Shown piece after piece: positions 26,964 to 42,101 of a stretch of DNA of 64,000 nt (its first letter is position 1; every line of letters begins with the position of its first letter). Both the position numbers and the translations under genes were made by a program. A model generated the notes under the pieces. It did not search any database and had not been told where the DNA came from. It worked only from the letters and a program-made list of their open reading frames with translations. Source of the stretch: Actinotalea caeni (lineage in GTDB: Bacteria; Actinomycetota; Actinomycetes; Actinomycetales; Beutenbergiaceae); contig NZ_WNXX01000001.1 in NCBI RefSeq assembly GCF_009733795.1, forward strand, positions 1-64,000, read 5' to 3'.

Positions 26964-30432
<3,469 letters not shown>

Positions 30433-30436
<4 letters not shown>

Positions 30437-31365
30437 CCGAGCGGCGCACCGTCGTCGTCGCCGGCGCGTCCGGCTGGATCGGCCGCTACCTGACGGCGCG
30501 GCTGCGGCACCGCGGCGCCGTCGTGCGCACCGTCGGACGGCACGCCGAGGACGACGGCCGCTGGTCGGACGCCGGTTCGCTGCGACGCGCGCTCGCCGGC
30601 GCGGACCTGCTCGTCAACCTCGCCGGCCGGTCGGTGAGCTGCCGCTACAGCAAGCGGAACGCGGACGAGATCTTCCGCTCGCGCGTGGAGACGACCGCCG
30701 CGCTGGCCGACGCGCTGCGCGCGCTGGGCGGCGACGCGCCGCCGGTGTGGCTCAACGCGAGCACGGGCACGATCTACCGCGACGCCCGGGACCGCCCCCA
30801 GGACGAGGCGACCGGTGAGCTCGGTGGCGGCTTCTCGGTCGAGGTCGCGCGCGCGTGGGAGCGCGAGCTGGACACCGCCCCCGACGGCGTCCGGACCGTC
30901 GCGCTGCGGATGTCGATCGTGCTGGGGCCCCGGGGCGGTGCCGTCAACCCGATCATCAACCTCGTCCGGATGGGCTTCGGCGGCCCGATGGGCGACGGCG
31001 GCCAGATGTTCAGCTGGGTCCACGTCGAGGACGTCGCGCGCGTCGTCGACCACGTCGCGGCGACGCCGTCGATCCGCGGCCCGGTCAACGTCGCCACGCC
31101 GCACCCGGTCACCAACGCCGAGCTGATGGCGACGATGCGCGAGGTCTTCGGTGTCCCCGTCGGGCTGCCGGAGCCGCGCTGGCTGCTCGAGCTCGGCGCG
31201 CGGGTCATCCGGACCGAGACCGAGCTCGTGCTCAAGAGCCGCTGGGTGCACCCGGGCGTGCTGCTCGCCAGCGGCTTCGACTTCCGCTTCCCGCACCTGC
31301 GCGACGCGCTGCACCAGATCGCCTCGCGCACGCCGCGTGGGCTGCTGCCGGTCCAGCTCGGCTGA
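30433..31365 (+). CDS. TIGR01777 family epimerase (DUF1731)
   Basis: A 310-residue short-chain dehydrogenase-like protein. The Rossmann motif is VVAGASGWIGRYLTARL at the N-terminus. Further blocks are LVNLAGRSVSCRYSKRNADEI, RVETTAALADAL and WLNASTGTIYRD. The C-terminal DUF1731 domain is seen as PEPRWLLELGARVIRTETELVLKSRWVHPGVLLASGFDFRFP. The substrate is unknown; relatives include cell-division inhibitor SulA-labelled proteins of plants and bacteria. The ATG overlaps the peptidase stop. Confidence 0.9.
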
Positions 31366-31387
31366 CGGGCGCCGACGCGGCCCGCGC

Positions 31388-31750
31388 TCAGCCGCCCGCG
31401 CGGAGCCGGGCGACCTCGGCCTCGAGGTCCTCGACCCTGCGGCGCAGCTCGATCACCATGCGCGCACCCGCGAGCGAGACGCCCTCCTGGGTGAGGTCGA
31501 TGACCTCGCGCAGCAGGGCGATCTCGTTCTGCGTGTAGCGGCGCTGGTTGCCCTGCGAGCGGCTCGGCTGCACGATCTCCAGGTCGTCGAGGCGGCGCAG
31601 CTGCGCCACCGGCACACCGAGCACCTCGGCGACCTGACCGATCGTGTAGAACGGCACGTCCGAGCCGGTGACGGCGTACTCGCCGCCCGGCTCGGCCGCC
31701 CCTGGGCCTGAGGCCGGTCCGGTCGCACCCTCGGCTGGTTCGCTGGTCAC
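31388..31750 (-). CDS. MerR family regulator, HspR-like
   Basis: A 120-residue regulator. The winged helix-turn-helix is FYTIGQVAEVLGVPVAQLRRLDDLEIV with QGNQRRYTQNEIALLREVIDL. The following segment, TQEGVSLAGARMVIELRRRVEDLEAEVARLRA, is close to the HspR heat-shock repressor pattern (QEEGVNLAGIKRIIEL). A short coiled coil ends the protein. No heat-shock gene is nearby. The GTG at 31750 overlaps the stop of the upstream glucosidase gene as GTGA, so it is made with that enzyme and may regulate it. Whether it binds HspR-type operators is unknown. Confidence 0.85.
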   Translation of the reverse strand: MTSEPAEGATGPASGPGAAEPGGEYAVTGSDVPFYTIGQVAEVLGVPVAQLRRLDDLEIVQPSRSQGNQRRYTQNEIALLREVIDLTQEGVSLAGARMVIELRRRVEDLEAEVARLRAGG

Positions 31751-33834
31751 TGCCCCTCCTCCGCGGTCGCGTGCTCGCGCTCGGGTGCCACCGTGCCGCT
31801 GCTGCGATCGGCACGCACGCGGTGCGAGCGCTGCTCGAACGGCAGGTTGTCGATCGCGACCGAGCCGACGCGCTCCGGCGTGGCGCCGACGTCGAGCCCC
31901 GTGCTCGACGGCTCCATGCCGAGCGCGATCCGGAGCAGCTCGAACGGCACCGCCGCCGCCCACGCCTGCGGCGAGCACGACGTGGGGTAGCGCACCGGCA
32001 CCTGCTGCTCGGCGCGGTCGAACCCGCAGAACAGCTCGGGCAGCCTGCCGTCGAACGCGGTCGCGGCGTCGAGGAGGCCGTCGCTCACGCGCTGCGCGTG
32101 GTCGGTGAACCCGTAGCGAGCCAGACCCGCGGTGACGATCGCGGTGTCGTGCGGCCACACCGACCCGTTGTGGTAGCTCACCGGGTTGTAGCGCACGTTG
32201 CCGGTGCCCAGCGTGCGCACCCCGAATCCGGTGAACATCTCCGGGCTCAGCAGCCGGTCGGCGACGGCGGGGGCCACCTCCTCCGGCACGATGCCGGTCC
32301 AGAGGCAGTGCCCGGCGTTCGAGGCGATCGCGTCCACCTGCCGCTTGTCGCCGTCCAGCGCGAGCGCGTAGAACTGCTGGTCGGGCATCCAGAAGGCCTC
32401 GTGGAACCGTACGCGCAGCCGCTCGGCGCGCTCGCGCCAGCCGCGCGCGGCCTCCTCGTCTCCGCGACGCGCCTCCAGGTCGGCCATCGCGAGCAGCGCC
32501 GCGTAGCAGTAGCCCTGCACCTCCGCCAGCGCGATCGGACCGTGCGCGGGCCGTCCGTCGGCGAAGCAGATCGAGTCGGCCGAGTCCTTCCAGCCCTGGT
32601 TGAGCAGACCGCGGTCGGACGTGCGCTGGTACTCGACGAAGCCGTCGCCGTCGCGGTCGCCGTGCTCGACGACCCAGCGCGCTGCGGCCTCGGCGGCCGG
32701 CAGCAGCGGCTCGATCTGCTCCCACGGCACACCCCAGCGCAGGGCGCGGCCGAGCAGCATGAGGAACAGCGGCGTGGAGTCGATCGAGCCGTAGTAGACG
32801 CCGTGACCGCCGAGCGCCTGCGAGAGGTCGGCACCGCGGCGGACCTCGTGCAGGATCCGGCCCGGCTCCTCCTCGCTGAGGTCGTCGCGCCGCGTGCCCT
32901 GCATGCGCGCCAGCGTGCGCAGCGTCCCCATCGTGAGGTCGGGCGAGAACGGCAGCGTCATCCACCCGGTGATCAGCGAGTCGCGCCCGAACAGCGCCAT
33001 GAACCACGGGGCGCCGGCGGCGACGACGTCGTCGTCCGGGTAGGCGGGATCGACGATCCGCAGCGCACCGAGGTCCTCCTCGCTGCGCGCGAGCGCCCGT
33101 GAGAGCGCCGGGTCCTCGACCGTGATGTCCGGGATCGAGTCCCGCCAGCCCTGCATGCGGCGGGCGGGCGCCGTCTGCTCGACGGCGGTGTGCAGCGGGA
33201 ACGGCGCCTCGATCTCGTCGCCGCTCACGCTCGCGACGACCTCGACGCGCGCCGACCACGAGCCGTGCGCGGGCACCACCGTCGTGAACCGCAGGCCCTG
33301 CTCGGTGGCAGTCGCCTCGGCGGCGCTGACACGCACGCCGCGGCCGTCGCCGTGCTCGGTCCACACCAACAGGTCGGACCCCACCGCGCGCCGCTGCACG
33401 CCGCGGCCGGACACCGCACGGTTCTCCTTGACCTCGAACAGGTCGGCGAAGTCGCAGTCGACCACCAGCCGCACCTCGACGCCGGCGGGCTCGGGGCCGT
33501 AGTTGTGCAGCGTGATGTCCTCGCGCATGCCGGCGCCGACGTAGCGGTGGCGCTCGACGACGACCGTCGGCTCCACCTGCCCGGGACGCACCGGCGCACG
33601 GCCGACGAACTCCGCCTCGAAGGGCTCGACGCGCGTCGCGGCCAGCGGCTCGACCTCCTGGCCGTCGACCTGCAGCACCCACGTCGACAGGATCCGGGTG
33701 TCCTGCACGAAGAGACCCTGCCCGCGCCCGCCGTGCAGGTCCCCCGAGACGTCGCTCACGCAGAACGAGGCGCCCTCGACGAGCGTGACCTGGGCACCGG
33801 TGACGTCGATCGCGTCGCGAGACGCTCGCTTCAT
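31747..33834 (-). CDS. Amylo-alpha-1,6-glucosidase-type debranching protein
   Basis: A 695-residue protein of the glycogen debranching (GDE) superfamily. The N-terminal domain of the GDE_N_bis type is seen as GLFVQDTRILSTWVLQVDG. The (alpha/alpha)6 barrel carries APWFMALFGRDSLITGWMTLPF, GFVEYQRTSDRGLLNQGWKDSADSI and GNVRYNPVSYHNGSVWPHDTAI, where the acidic residues of the active site lie. It probably removes alpha-linked glucose or oligosaccharides, separate from GlgX. The ATG at 33834 has GGAGG 5 bases upstream; a longer frame from 33894 lacks this. It is divergent from the GT4 gene across an AT-rich gap. Confidence 0.88.
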   Translation of the reverse strand: MKRASRDAIDVTGAQVTLVEGASFCVSDVSGDLHGGRGQGLFVQDTRILSTWVLQVDGQEVEPLAATRVEPFEAEFVGRAPVRPGQVEPTVVVERHRYVGAGMREDITLHNYGPEPAGVEVRLVVDCDFADLFEVKENRAVSGRGVQRRAVGSDLLVWTEHGDGRGVRVSAAEATATEQGLRFTTVVPAHGSWSARVEVVASVSGDEIEAPFPLHTAVEQTAPARRMQGWRDSIPDITVEDPALSRALARSEEDLGALRIVDPAYPDDDVVAAGAPWFMALFGRDSLITGWMTLPFSPDLTMGTLRTLARMQGTRRDDLSEEEPGRILHEVRRGADLSQALGGHGVYYGSIDSTPLFLMLLGRALRWGVPWEQIEPLLPAAEAAARWVVEHGDRDGDGFVEYQRTSDRGLLNQGWKDSADSICFADGRPAHGPIALAEVQGYCYAALLAMADLEARRGDEEAARGWRERAERLRVRFHEAFWMPDQQFYALALDGDKRQVDAIASNAGHCLWTGIVPEEVAPAVADRLLSPEMFTGFGVRTLGTGNVRYNPVSYHNGSVWPHDTAIVTAGLARYGFTDHAQRVSDGLLDAATAFDGRLPELFCGFDRAEQQVPVRYPTSCSPQAWAAAVPFELLRIALGMEPSSTGLDVGATPERVGSVAIDNLPFEQRSHRVRADRSSGTVAPEREHATAEEGQ

Positions 33835-33950
33835 GCTCACCTCCACAACTGGTGCTATATAGAAACTAACACTGCAGTCGTAGGTATCTACCACTCGCGA
33901 TGCAGGTTTCTTCTCGTCCGCGCCGCACCCGGCGCAGTCAAGGAGGGTTC
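33835..33950. promoter_or_regulatory. Divergent AT-rich promoter region
   Basis: The gap between the glucosidase and GT4 genes has an AT-rich core (33842-33892) unlike its surroundings. It holds the perfect 8-bp palindrome CTATATAG (33855-33862), a likely minus-strand -10 area, and the near-palindrome GTAGGTATCTAC (33880-33891). Either could be an operator for the HspR-like regulator encoded downstream of the glucosidase; this is inference. Confidence 0.55.
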
Positions 33951-35087
33951 ATGTCTGACCTGTTCGTCCCCGCCGCCGAGCAGGCGGCGGCCGAGTCCGC
34001 GCAGTCCCCGCTCCATGTCGCGATGGTCGCCCCGCCGTGGTTCGAGCTGCCGCCGCGCGGCTACGGCGGCACCGAGGCGGTGGTGGCGGCGCTCGTCGAC
34101 GGTCTCGTGGACCGCGGGCACCAGGTGACGCTGGTGGCCTCGGGCTCGCACCGCACGAAGGCCACCCGGTTCCACCGCGTCTACGACGTGCCGCCGACCG
34201 AGCGGCTCGGGGACCCGGCGCCCGAGGTGGTCGCCGCCGCCGAGGCCGCGCGCGTGCTCGCGGACGCCGACGTCGACCTCGTGCACGACCACACGCTCGC
34301 CGGGCCGCTGCTGGCGCGCGGTCGCAGGCAGCCGACGGTCGTCACCACGCACGGGCCGGTCGCGGGCAGCGACGGCGACTACTACGAGAGGCTGGGCGCG
34401 AGCGTCGACGTCGTCGCGATCTCGGCGTCCCAGCGCCGGCTCAACCCCGCGCTCAACTGGGTCGGCACGGTCCACAACGCGATCGACGTGCGGTCGTTCC
34501 CCTACCGGGCCGACAAGGACGACTACGTGCTCTGGCTCGGCCGCTTCAGCCCGCAGAAGGCGCCCGACCTCGCGATCGAGGCGGCCCGCGCCGCCGGTCG
34601 CCGCATCGTGCTGGCCGGCAAGCTGAACGAGGAGCCGGAGCGCCGCTACTTCAGCGAGCGGGTCGCCCCGCTGCTGGGCCCGGACGCCGAGTACGTCGGC
34701 GAGGCCGACGCGACGCTCAAGCGCGAGCTGCTCGCGGGCGCGCAGGCGCTGGTGTTCCCCATCCAGTGGGAGGAGCCGTTCGGGATGGTGATGATCGAGG
34801 CGATGGCGACCGGCACACCGGTCGTCGCCACCCGGCGCGGCAGCGTCCCCGAGATCGTGGTCGACGGCGCCACGGGCGTGGTGGTCGACGACGTCGCCGA
34901 GCTGCCGGCGGCGATCCACCGCGCGACCGAGCTCGACCCCGCAGCCGCACGCCGTCACACGCTGGAGCACTTCGACATCCCGGTGATGGCCGCCGGCTAC
35001 GAGCGGGTCTACCGGATGCTCGTCGAGGGCACGCGGAGCATCCGCGACATCACGGCGCTCGGCTCCGCCGCCGAGGCGGCAGGCTGA
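33951..35087 (+). CDS. GT4 family glycosyltransferase
   Basis: A 378-residue GT-B glycosyltransferase. The N-terminal domain has HVAMVAPPWFELPPRGYGGTEAVVAALVDGLVDRGHQVTLVA. The nucleotide-sugar domain has YVLWLGRFSPQKAPDLAIEAA and FPIQWEEPFGMVMIEAMATGTPVVATRRGSVPEIVVDG, the conserved E-x7-E region of GT4. The sugar donor and acceptor are unknown. The ATG at 33951 has AAGGAGG 5 bases upstream; the ATG at 33900 lacks a ribosome site. It is divergently paired with the glucosidase, suggesting a shared glucan or glycoside. Confidence 0.9.
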   Translation: MSDLFVPAAEQAAAESAQSPLHVAMVAPPWFELPPRGYGGTEAVVAALVDGLVDRGHQVTLVASGSHRTKATRFHRVYDVPPTERLGDPAPEVVAAAEAARVLADADVDLVHDHTLAGPLLARGRRQPTVVTTHGPVAGSDGDYYERLGASVDVVAISASQRRLNPALNWVGTVHNAIDVRSFPYRADKDDYVLWLGRFSPQKAPDLAIEAARAAGRRIVLAGKLNEEPERRYFSERVAPLLGPDAEYVGEADATLKRELLAGAQALVFPIQWEEPFGMVMIEAMATGTPVVATRRGSVPEIVVDGATGVVVDDVAELPAAIHRATELDPAAARRHTLEHFDIPVMAAGYERVYRMLVEGTRSIRDITALGSAAEAAG

Positions 35088-35093
35088 CCGTTC

Positions 35094-35125
35094 GCGGGCG
35101 CGGCGACCTCGGTGGCCGCGCCCGC
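35094..35125. terminator. Strong bidirectional GC hairpin
   Basis: Perfect 11-bp arms GCGGGCGCGGC (35094-35104) and GCCGCGCCCGC (35115-35125) with a 10-base loop. It sits between the convergent stop codons of GT4 and the MFS gene and probably terminates both. Confidence 0.7.
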
Positions 35126-35130
35126 CGCGG

Positions 35131-36582
35131 TCAGCGGTCGGCGGCGGGCGCCGGCAGCGCCGAGCGCGGGGCGACCGAGGACCCGACCACCAGCATGACG
35201 ACCAGCCCGAGGTAGAGCGCGGTCAGCCCGCTCCGCAGGCCGAGCACCGCCGTCAGGGCGCCGCCGACGCCGATGAGCAGCGCGGTGCCGAGACCGTCGA
35301 GGATCTGGGCCGCGGCGGTGTTGAAGCCGACCTCGCCCGGCCCCGAGTGCGTCATCACCAGCAGCGACACCGCGGGCATCCCCAGCCCCATGCCGAAGCC
35401 GGCCACGGCCTGCGCGGGGAACGCCAGCCCTGGGTGGACCCAGCCGAGGGTCACCGGCACGACGAGCAGGATCCCGCACGCGAGCAGCCCGAAGGCGATC
35501 CAGAGCAGCCGATGACGCGGGATGTGCGGGCGGCCACCCTGCCACGTCGAGGCCGCCGACCAGCCCAGCGAGCCGGCGATCAGCACCGCGCCGGCCTCGG
35601 TGAGGGTCCAGCCGTGCAGCCGGTTGAGCATGAGCGGGAGGAAGGAGTTCGTCGCGAAGAAGCCCCCCGCCAGCAGGCCGCGCGCGAGCACGGTCGAGGC
35701 GACGCCGCGGCGGGCGAGCAGGGTGCCGCGCGGGACGAGCTGCAGCAACGAGGGCACGAGCACCGCGAAGGCGACCAGCACGACCGGCAGCACCGCGGTC
35801 CCGGGCCGCTCCCCCGCCCAGCTGAGCGCGGCGACTCCGACCGCGGCACCCGGCGCCGCGAGCACCAGCCGCCGCGTCGACCGACGCTCGCGGTCCCCCT
35901 GGTCGTGCGGGGCGCCGGAGCCGGCGCGGCGCAGCACGCGCGCCATCATGACCAGCGCGACCACCGCGATCGGCGCGATGCCGAGGAACACCCAGTGCCA
36001 CGACCAGGTCTCGGTGACGTAGGCGGCCGCGGGCGGCCCGAGCAGCGACGGCAGCACCCACGCGGTCGCGGTCCACCCGAAGACCGCGGGGCGCAGCTGC
36101 GGTGGGTAGACCCGCGCGACGAGCACGAAGATCGCGACCGTGAGCGCGCCGGCACCCAGCCCCTGCAGGGCGCGGCCGACCAGCAGCTGCGGCAGCGCCG
36201 CAGCGGTGCCGGCGGCGACCAGCCCGGCCGCGAACGTCGTGACGCCCGCGACCAGCGGGCCGCTCGGCCCCCGCGCGTCCGCCCAGCGGCCGCCGAGCAC
36301 CGTCGCGAGCACCGAGGAGGCGAGGAACGCGACGAACGGCCACGCGTAGGTCTCGAGCGTGCCGATGTCCGCCATGACCTCCGGCATCGCGGTGCCGACG
36401 CCCATGCCCTCGAACGCGACCGCGGTGATGACGAGCAGGATGCCCGCGGTCGTGCTGCCCAGCCCGCCGCGGAACACGTCCCAGCGGCCGGTGCCGTGGG
36501 CGAGCGCGCCGTCGTCGGTCCCGGAGGGCGCGTCGGGGCTCGGCCGGTCGGTGGGCTGGTCGGTGGGCTGGTCGGTCGTCAT
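35131..36582 (-). CDS. MFS transporter, multidrug-like
   Basis: A transporter of about 483 residues with a hydrophilic N-terminus holding a short TDQP tandem repeat (TDQPTDQPTDRP), then about 13-14 hydrophobic helices. FEGMGVGTAMPEVMADIG in helix 1, GGRWADARGPSGPLVAG in loop 2-3 and LVGRALQGLGAGALTVAIF in helix 4 are typical of drug exporters of the DHA2 or EmrB-like type. The substrate is unknown. ATGs occur at 36582 and 36594; the first was used. It lies just downstream of the aconitase hairpin, with almost no space for its own promoter. Confidence 0.82.
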   Translation of the reverse strand: MTTDQPTDQPTDRPSPDAPSGTDDGALAHGTGRWDVFRGGLGSTTAGILLVITAVAFEGMGVGTAMPEVMADIGTLETYAWPFVAFLASSVLATVLGGRWADARGPSGPLVAGVTTFAAGLVAAGTAAALPQLLVGRALQGLGAGALTVAIFVLVARVYPPQLRPAVFGWTATAWVLPSLLGPPAAAYVTETWSWHWVFLGIAPIAVVALVMMARVLRRAGSGAPHDQGDRERRSTRRLVLAAPGAAVGVAALSWAGERPGTAVLPVVLVAFAVLVPSLLQLVPRGTLLARRGVASTVLARGLLAGGFFATNSFLPLMLNRLHGWTLTEAGAVLIAGSLGWSAASTWQGGRPHIPRHRLLWIAFGLLACGILLVVPVTLGWVHPGLAFPAQAVAGFGMGLGMPAVSLLVMTHSGPGEVGFNTAAAQILDGLGTALLIGVGGALTAVLGLRSGLTALYLGLVVMLVVGSSVAPRSALPAPAADR

Positions 36583-36598
36583 GGTCCGTCTCATGACG

Positions 36599-36636
36599 CA
36601 GCGCCGACGGGTCCGTCGTGGGACCCGCCGGCGCTG
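36599..36636 (-). terminator. Strong hairpin after acn
   Basis: Arms CAGCGCCG-A-CGGGTCC and GGACCCG-C-CGGCGCTG give 15 paired bases with one mismatch and a 6-base loop. It lies 13 bp after the acn stop and only 17 bp before the next start, so it may be a terminator or an attenuator for the MFS gene. Confidence 0.7.
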
Positions 36637-36648
36637 CGCCGGGGTCTC

Positions 36649-39462
<2,814 letters not shown>

Positions 39463-39538
39463 CGTTGCACCATCCCTCGTTCGCTGCCCGGCCGCTGCCT
39501 GCACCTGAGCGTGCATCCAGGTCGGGCTGGACTTGCTG

Positions 39539-39560
39539 AAACTATCTTGACGTCGAGATA
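39539..39560 (-). promoter_or_regulatory. acn promoter with 18-bp palindromic operator
   Basis: TATCTTGACGTCGAGATA (39543-39560) is symmetric at 16 of 18 positions around GACGTC. On the minus strand it abuts TAGTTT (39544-39539), a possible acn -10 box, and contains or neighbours TAAGAT. A regulator bound here would block or modulate acn transcription. The binding protein is unknown. Confidence 0.55.
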
Positions 39561-39637
39561 TCTTACCAGCCGGCCCGACGACTCCCAGCCTGGCACAGGG
39601 CGCGTCGTCGGTCAGCAGGTCCGGCGGGCACCGGCCC

Positions 39638-42013
39638 TCAGCCGGCCGCAGCAGCCAGCCGCCGGGCCCGCACGCGGTGCACGACCTCGATGAGGATCGC
39701 GCCCGGCACCCCGACGGCGAGGACGAGCGAGGCGGTCTCGGACGTCGGCCACTCCAGCGCGAAGAACTCGCGCACGAACGGCAGCGCGACCGCGAGCACC
39801 GCACCGAGCGCCATCGCGAGGACGAGCCCGAGCCGCCACCAGCTCCACGGCCGCGCAAGGATGCCGAGCAGCCACAGGGCCATGAGGATGAGCACCAGCG
39901 TCGCTCCCGTGCTGGCCTGCAGGTCCTCCCCGCGCACGTGCAGGGTGCCGTAGACCAGCAGCACCCCGGCGCCGCAGATCACGCCGCACGGCACCGACAG
40001 CTGCAGGACGCGGTCGAGGAAGCCACGCCGGTAGCGCTGGTCGTTCGGCGCGAGCGCGAGGAAGAACGCCGGCGTCCCGATCGTGAGCGCGCCGACGAGC
40101 GTGAGGTGGCGGGGCAGGAACGGGTAGGGCCAGGCGACCAGCGCGACGACGACCGCGAGCAGCACCGCGTAGGTGGTCTTGGTGAGGAACAGCGAGGCGA
40201 CGCGCTCCATGTTCGCGATCACCCGCCGCCCCTGCGCGACGACGCCGGGCAGCGTGGCGAACCGGCCGTCGAGCAGCACCAGTCGCGCGACCGCCTTGGT
40301 CGCGGCCGCACCGCTGCCCATCGCGATGCCGAGGTCGGCGTCCTTGAGCGCGAGCGCGTCGTTGACGCCGTCGCCGGTCATCGCCGCGGTGCGGCCCGCG
40401 GCCTGCAGCGCGTGCACGAACGAGCGCTTCTGCTCGGGCGTCACACGGCCGAGCACCCGGGCGCGACCGATCGCCTCCGCCAGCTCCTCGCCGTCCTCGG
40501 GCAGCGTCCGGGCGTCGACGCCCTCGACGTCGTCGTCCACGAGCCCGACCGTGCGCGCGATCGAGGCGACGGTCGCGGGGTTGTCGCCGGAGATCACCTT
40601 GACCTCGACGCCCTGCTCGGCGAAGTACGCCAGCGTCTGCGCGGCGTCGGGTCGGATGCGCTCGCGCAGCACCGCCAGCGTCACCGGGCGCAGGTCGGCG
40701 GGCAGCGCGGCGACCGAGGGGGCCTCGCCCTCGCACCGGGCCAGCAGCACGACGCGGGCGCCGGTGGACGCGAGCTCGCGCACCCGGTCCTGGACGGCGT
40801 CGTCGGGCCGGTCGGCGAGCAGCACCTCGGGGGCGCCGAGCACCCAGTCGCCGGCCGCCGTGCGGTGACCGCTCCACTTGCGCGCGGAGCTGAACGGGAC
40901 CAGCTCCTCCTCGGCCGCCCCCTCGACGCCGTCGAGGCCCTGCGCGATCGCTGCGGTGGTCGGGGACGCCGTCGCCGCGCGCGACAGCGTCGCGAGCAGC
41001 TCGCGGGCACCCTCGGCCTCCTCGAGCTCGACGAGCTCGTCGAGCTCCACCGTGCCGTCGGTGATCGTGCCGGTCTTGTCCAGGCAGAGCACGTCGACGC
41101 GCGCGAGCACCTCGACGGCCGGCAGCTCCTGCACGAGCACCTGGCGGCGCGCCAGGATCACCGCGGCCAGCGCGAAGTTGATCGAGGTCAGCAGCACGAG
41201 GCCTTCGGGCACCATGCCGACGATGCCCGCGACCGCCTGCACGACGGCGTCGCGCCAGCCACCGTCGGCGAGGGCCGCCGACCAGCCGCCCTCGTTGCGG
41301 ATCTGGCTCCAGAACAGCAGCACCGCGATCGGGACGATCACCCACGACACGACGAGCAGCACCTTGTTGATGCCGTCGCGCAGCTCAGACCCCACGAGCG
41401 AGAACCGCTTCGCCTGCGCCGTGATCCGCTGCGCGTAGGAGTCCGGGCCGACCCGGGTCGCGCGCACGACCGCGGAGCCGGCGACCACCGCGGACCCCGA
41501 CAGCACCGGGTCGCCGACGTCCTTCGCGACCGGCTCGCTCTCCCCCGTGAGCATCGACTCGTCGACCTCGAGGCCCGCCGAGCCGAGAACCTCGCCGTCG
41601 GCGGGCACCTGGTCGCCGATCTCCAGCCGCAGCACGTCGTCGAGCACCACCTCCCGCATCGGGACCCGGGACTCCAGCCCGTCGCGCACGACGACGACCT
41701 CGGACTCGTTGAGGATCGCCAGTCGGTCGAGCGTGCGCTTGGCGCGGTACTCGGTGACGGCACCGATGAGGGTGTTGAACAGCAGCACGAACCCGAAGAC
41801 GGCGTCCTTCCAGGCGCCGACCGCGAGGACGACGACCAGGGCCGCGCCGAGGATCGCGTTGAACAGTGTGAAGAGGTTGCCGCGCACGATCGCCCAGAGG
41901 CTGCGCGAGGAGGTGTCGTCGGTGACGTTGACCTGCCCGAGCGCCACGCGCTGAGCGACCTCGGCCGAGGTCAGACCGGGCAGGGGTGGCGCATCGGCGC
42001 TGGCTGCGTGCAC
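39638..42013 (-). CDS. Cation-translocating P-type ATPase, CtpE-like
   Basis: A 791-residue P-type ATPase. The phosphorylated Asp lies in [16 protein letters not shown]. The actuator loop is [16 protein letters not shown], and the hinge is [31 protein letters not shown]. The N-terminus [42 protein letters not shown] closely resembles mycobacterial CtpE, described as a calcium transporter; calcium is thus the leading ion by inference. The GTG at 42013 was chosen because CATACT sits 7 bases upstream, in the leaderless spacing. A CRP-type palindrome lies about 80 bp upstream. Confidence 0.85.
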   Translation of the reverse strand: MHAASADAPPLPGLTSAEVAQRVALGQVNVTDDTSSRSLWAIVRGNLFTLFNAILGAALVVVLAVGAWKDAVFGFVLLFNTLIGAVTEYRAKRTLDRLAILNESEVVVVRDGLESRVPMREVVLDDVLRLEIGDQVPADGEVLGSAGLEVDESMLTGESEPVAKDVGDPVLSGSAVVAGSAVVRATRVGPDSYAQRITAQAKRFSLVGSELRDGINKVLLVVSWVIVPIAVLLFWSQIRNEGGWSAALADGGWRDAVVQAVAGIVGMVPEGLVLLTSINFALAAVILARRQVLVQELPAVEVLARVDVLCLDKTGTITDGTVELDELVELEEAEGARELLATLSRAATASPTTAAIAQGLDGVEGAAEEELVPFSSARKWSGHRTAAGDWVLGAPEVLLADRPDDAVQDRVRELASTGARVVLLARCEGEAPSVAALPADLRPVTLAVLRERIRPDAAQTLAYFAEQGVEVKVISGDNPATVASIARTVGLVDDDVEGVDARTLPEDGEELAEAIGRARVLGRVTPEQKRSFVHALQAAGRTAAMTGDGVNDALALKDADLGIAMGSGAAATKAVARLVLLDGRFATLPGVVAQGRRVIANMERVASLFLTKTTYAVLLAVVVALVAWPYPFLPRHLTLVGALTIGTPAFFLALAPNDQRYRRGFLDRVLQLSVPCGVICGAGVLLVYGTLHVRGEDLQASTGATLVLILMALWLLGILARPWSWWRLGLVLAMALGAVLAVALPFVREFFALEWPTSETASLVLAVGVPGAILIEVVHRVRARRLAAAAG

Positions 42014-42020
42014 CCACAGG

Positions 42021-42026
42021 AGTATG
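42021..42026 (-). promoter_or_regulatory. Putative -10 box of ctpE-like gene
   Basis: CATACT on the minus strand ends 7 nt before the GTG at 42013. It is a CANNNT variant of the leaderless pattern, like CAGACT and CAGTCT elsewhere. Confidence 0.4.
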
Positions 42027-42085
42027 GCCGAGGCAGCCCGCGCGCGACCCGCAACGGCACACCGGGTGCGCCCGTGCGCGACACC

Positions 42086-42101
42086 TGTGAGCGAGGTCAC
42101 A
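42086..42101. promoter_or_regulatory. CRP/GlxR-type binding site
   Basis: TGTGAGCGAGGTCACA matches the CRP-family half-sites TGTGA and TCACA with the standard 6-base spacer. Its centre is about 80 bp upstream of the likely ctpE-like start site and about 76 bp upstream of the small reading frame at 42170, so it could act on either. Confidence 0.55.

Noticed and set aside
33835-33950. HAIR-type HspR operator (CTTGAGT-N7-ACTCAAG) upstream of the glucosidase gene
   Set aside because: No such inverted repeat was found; only CTATATAG and GTAGGTATCTAC are present.
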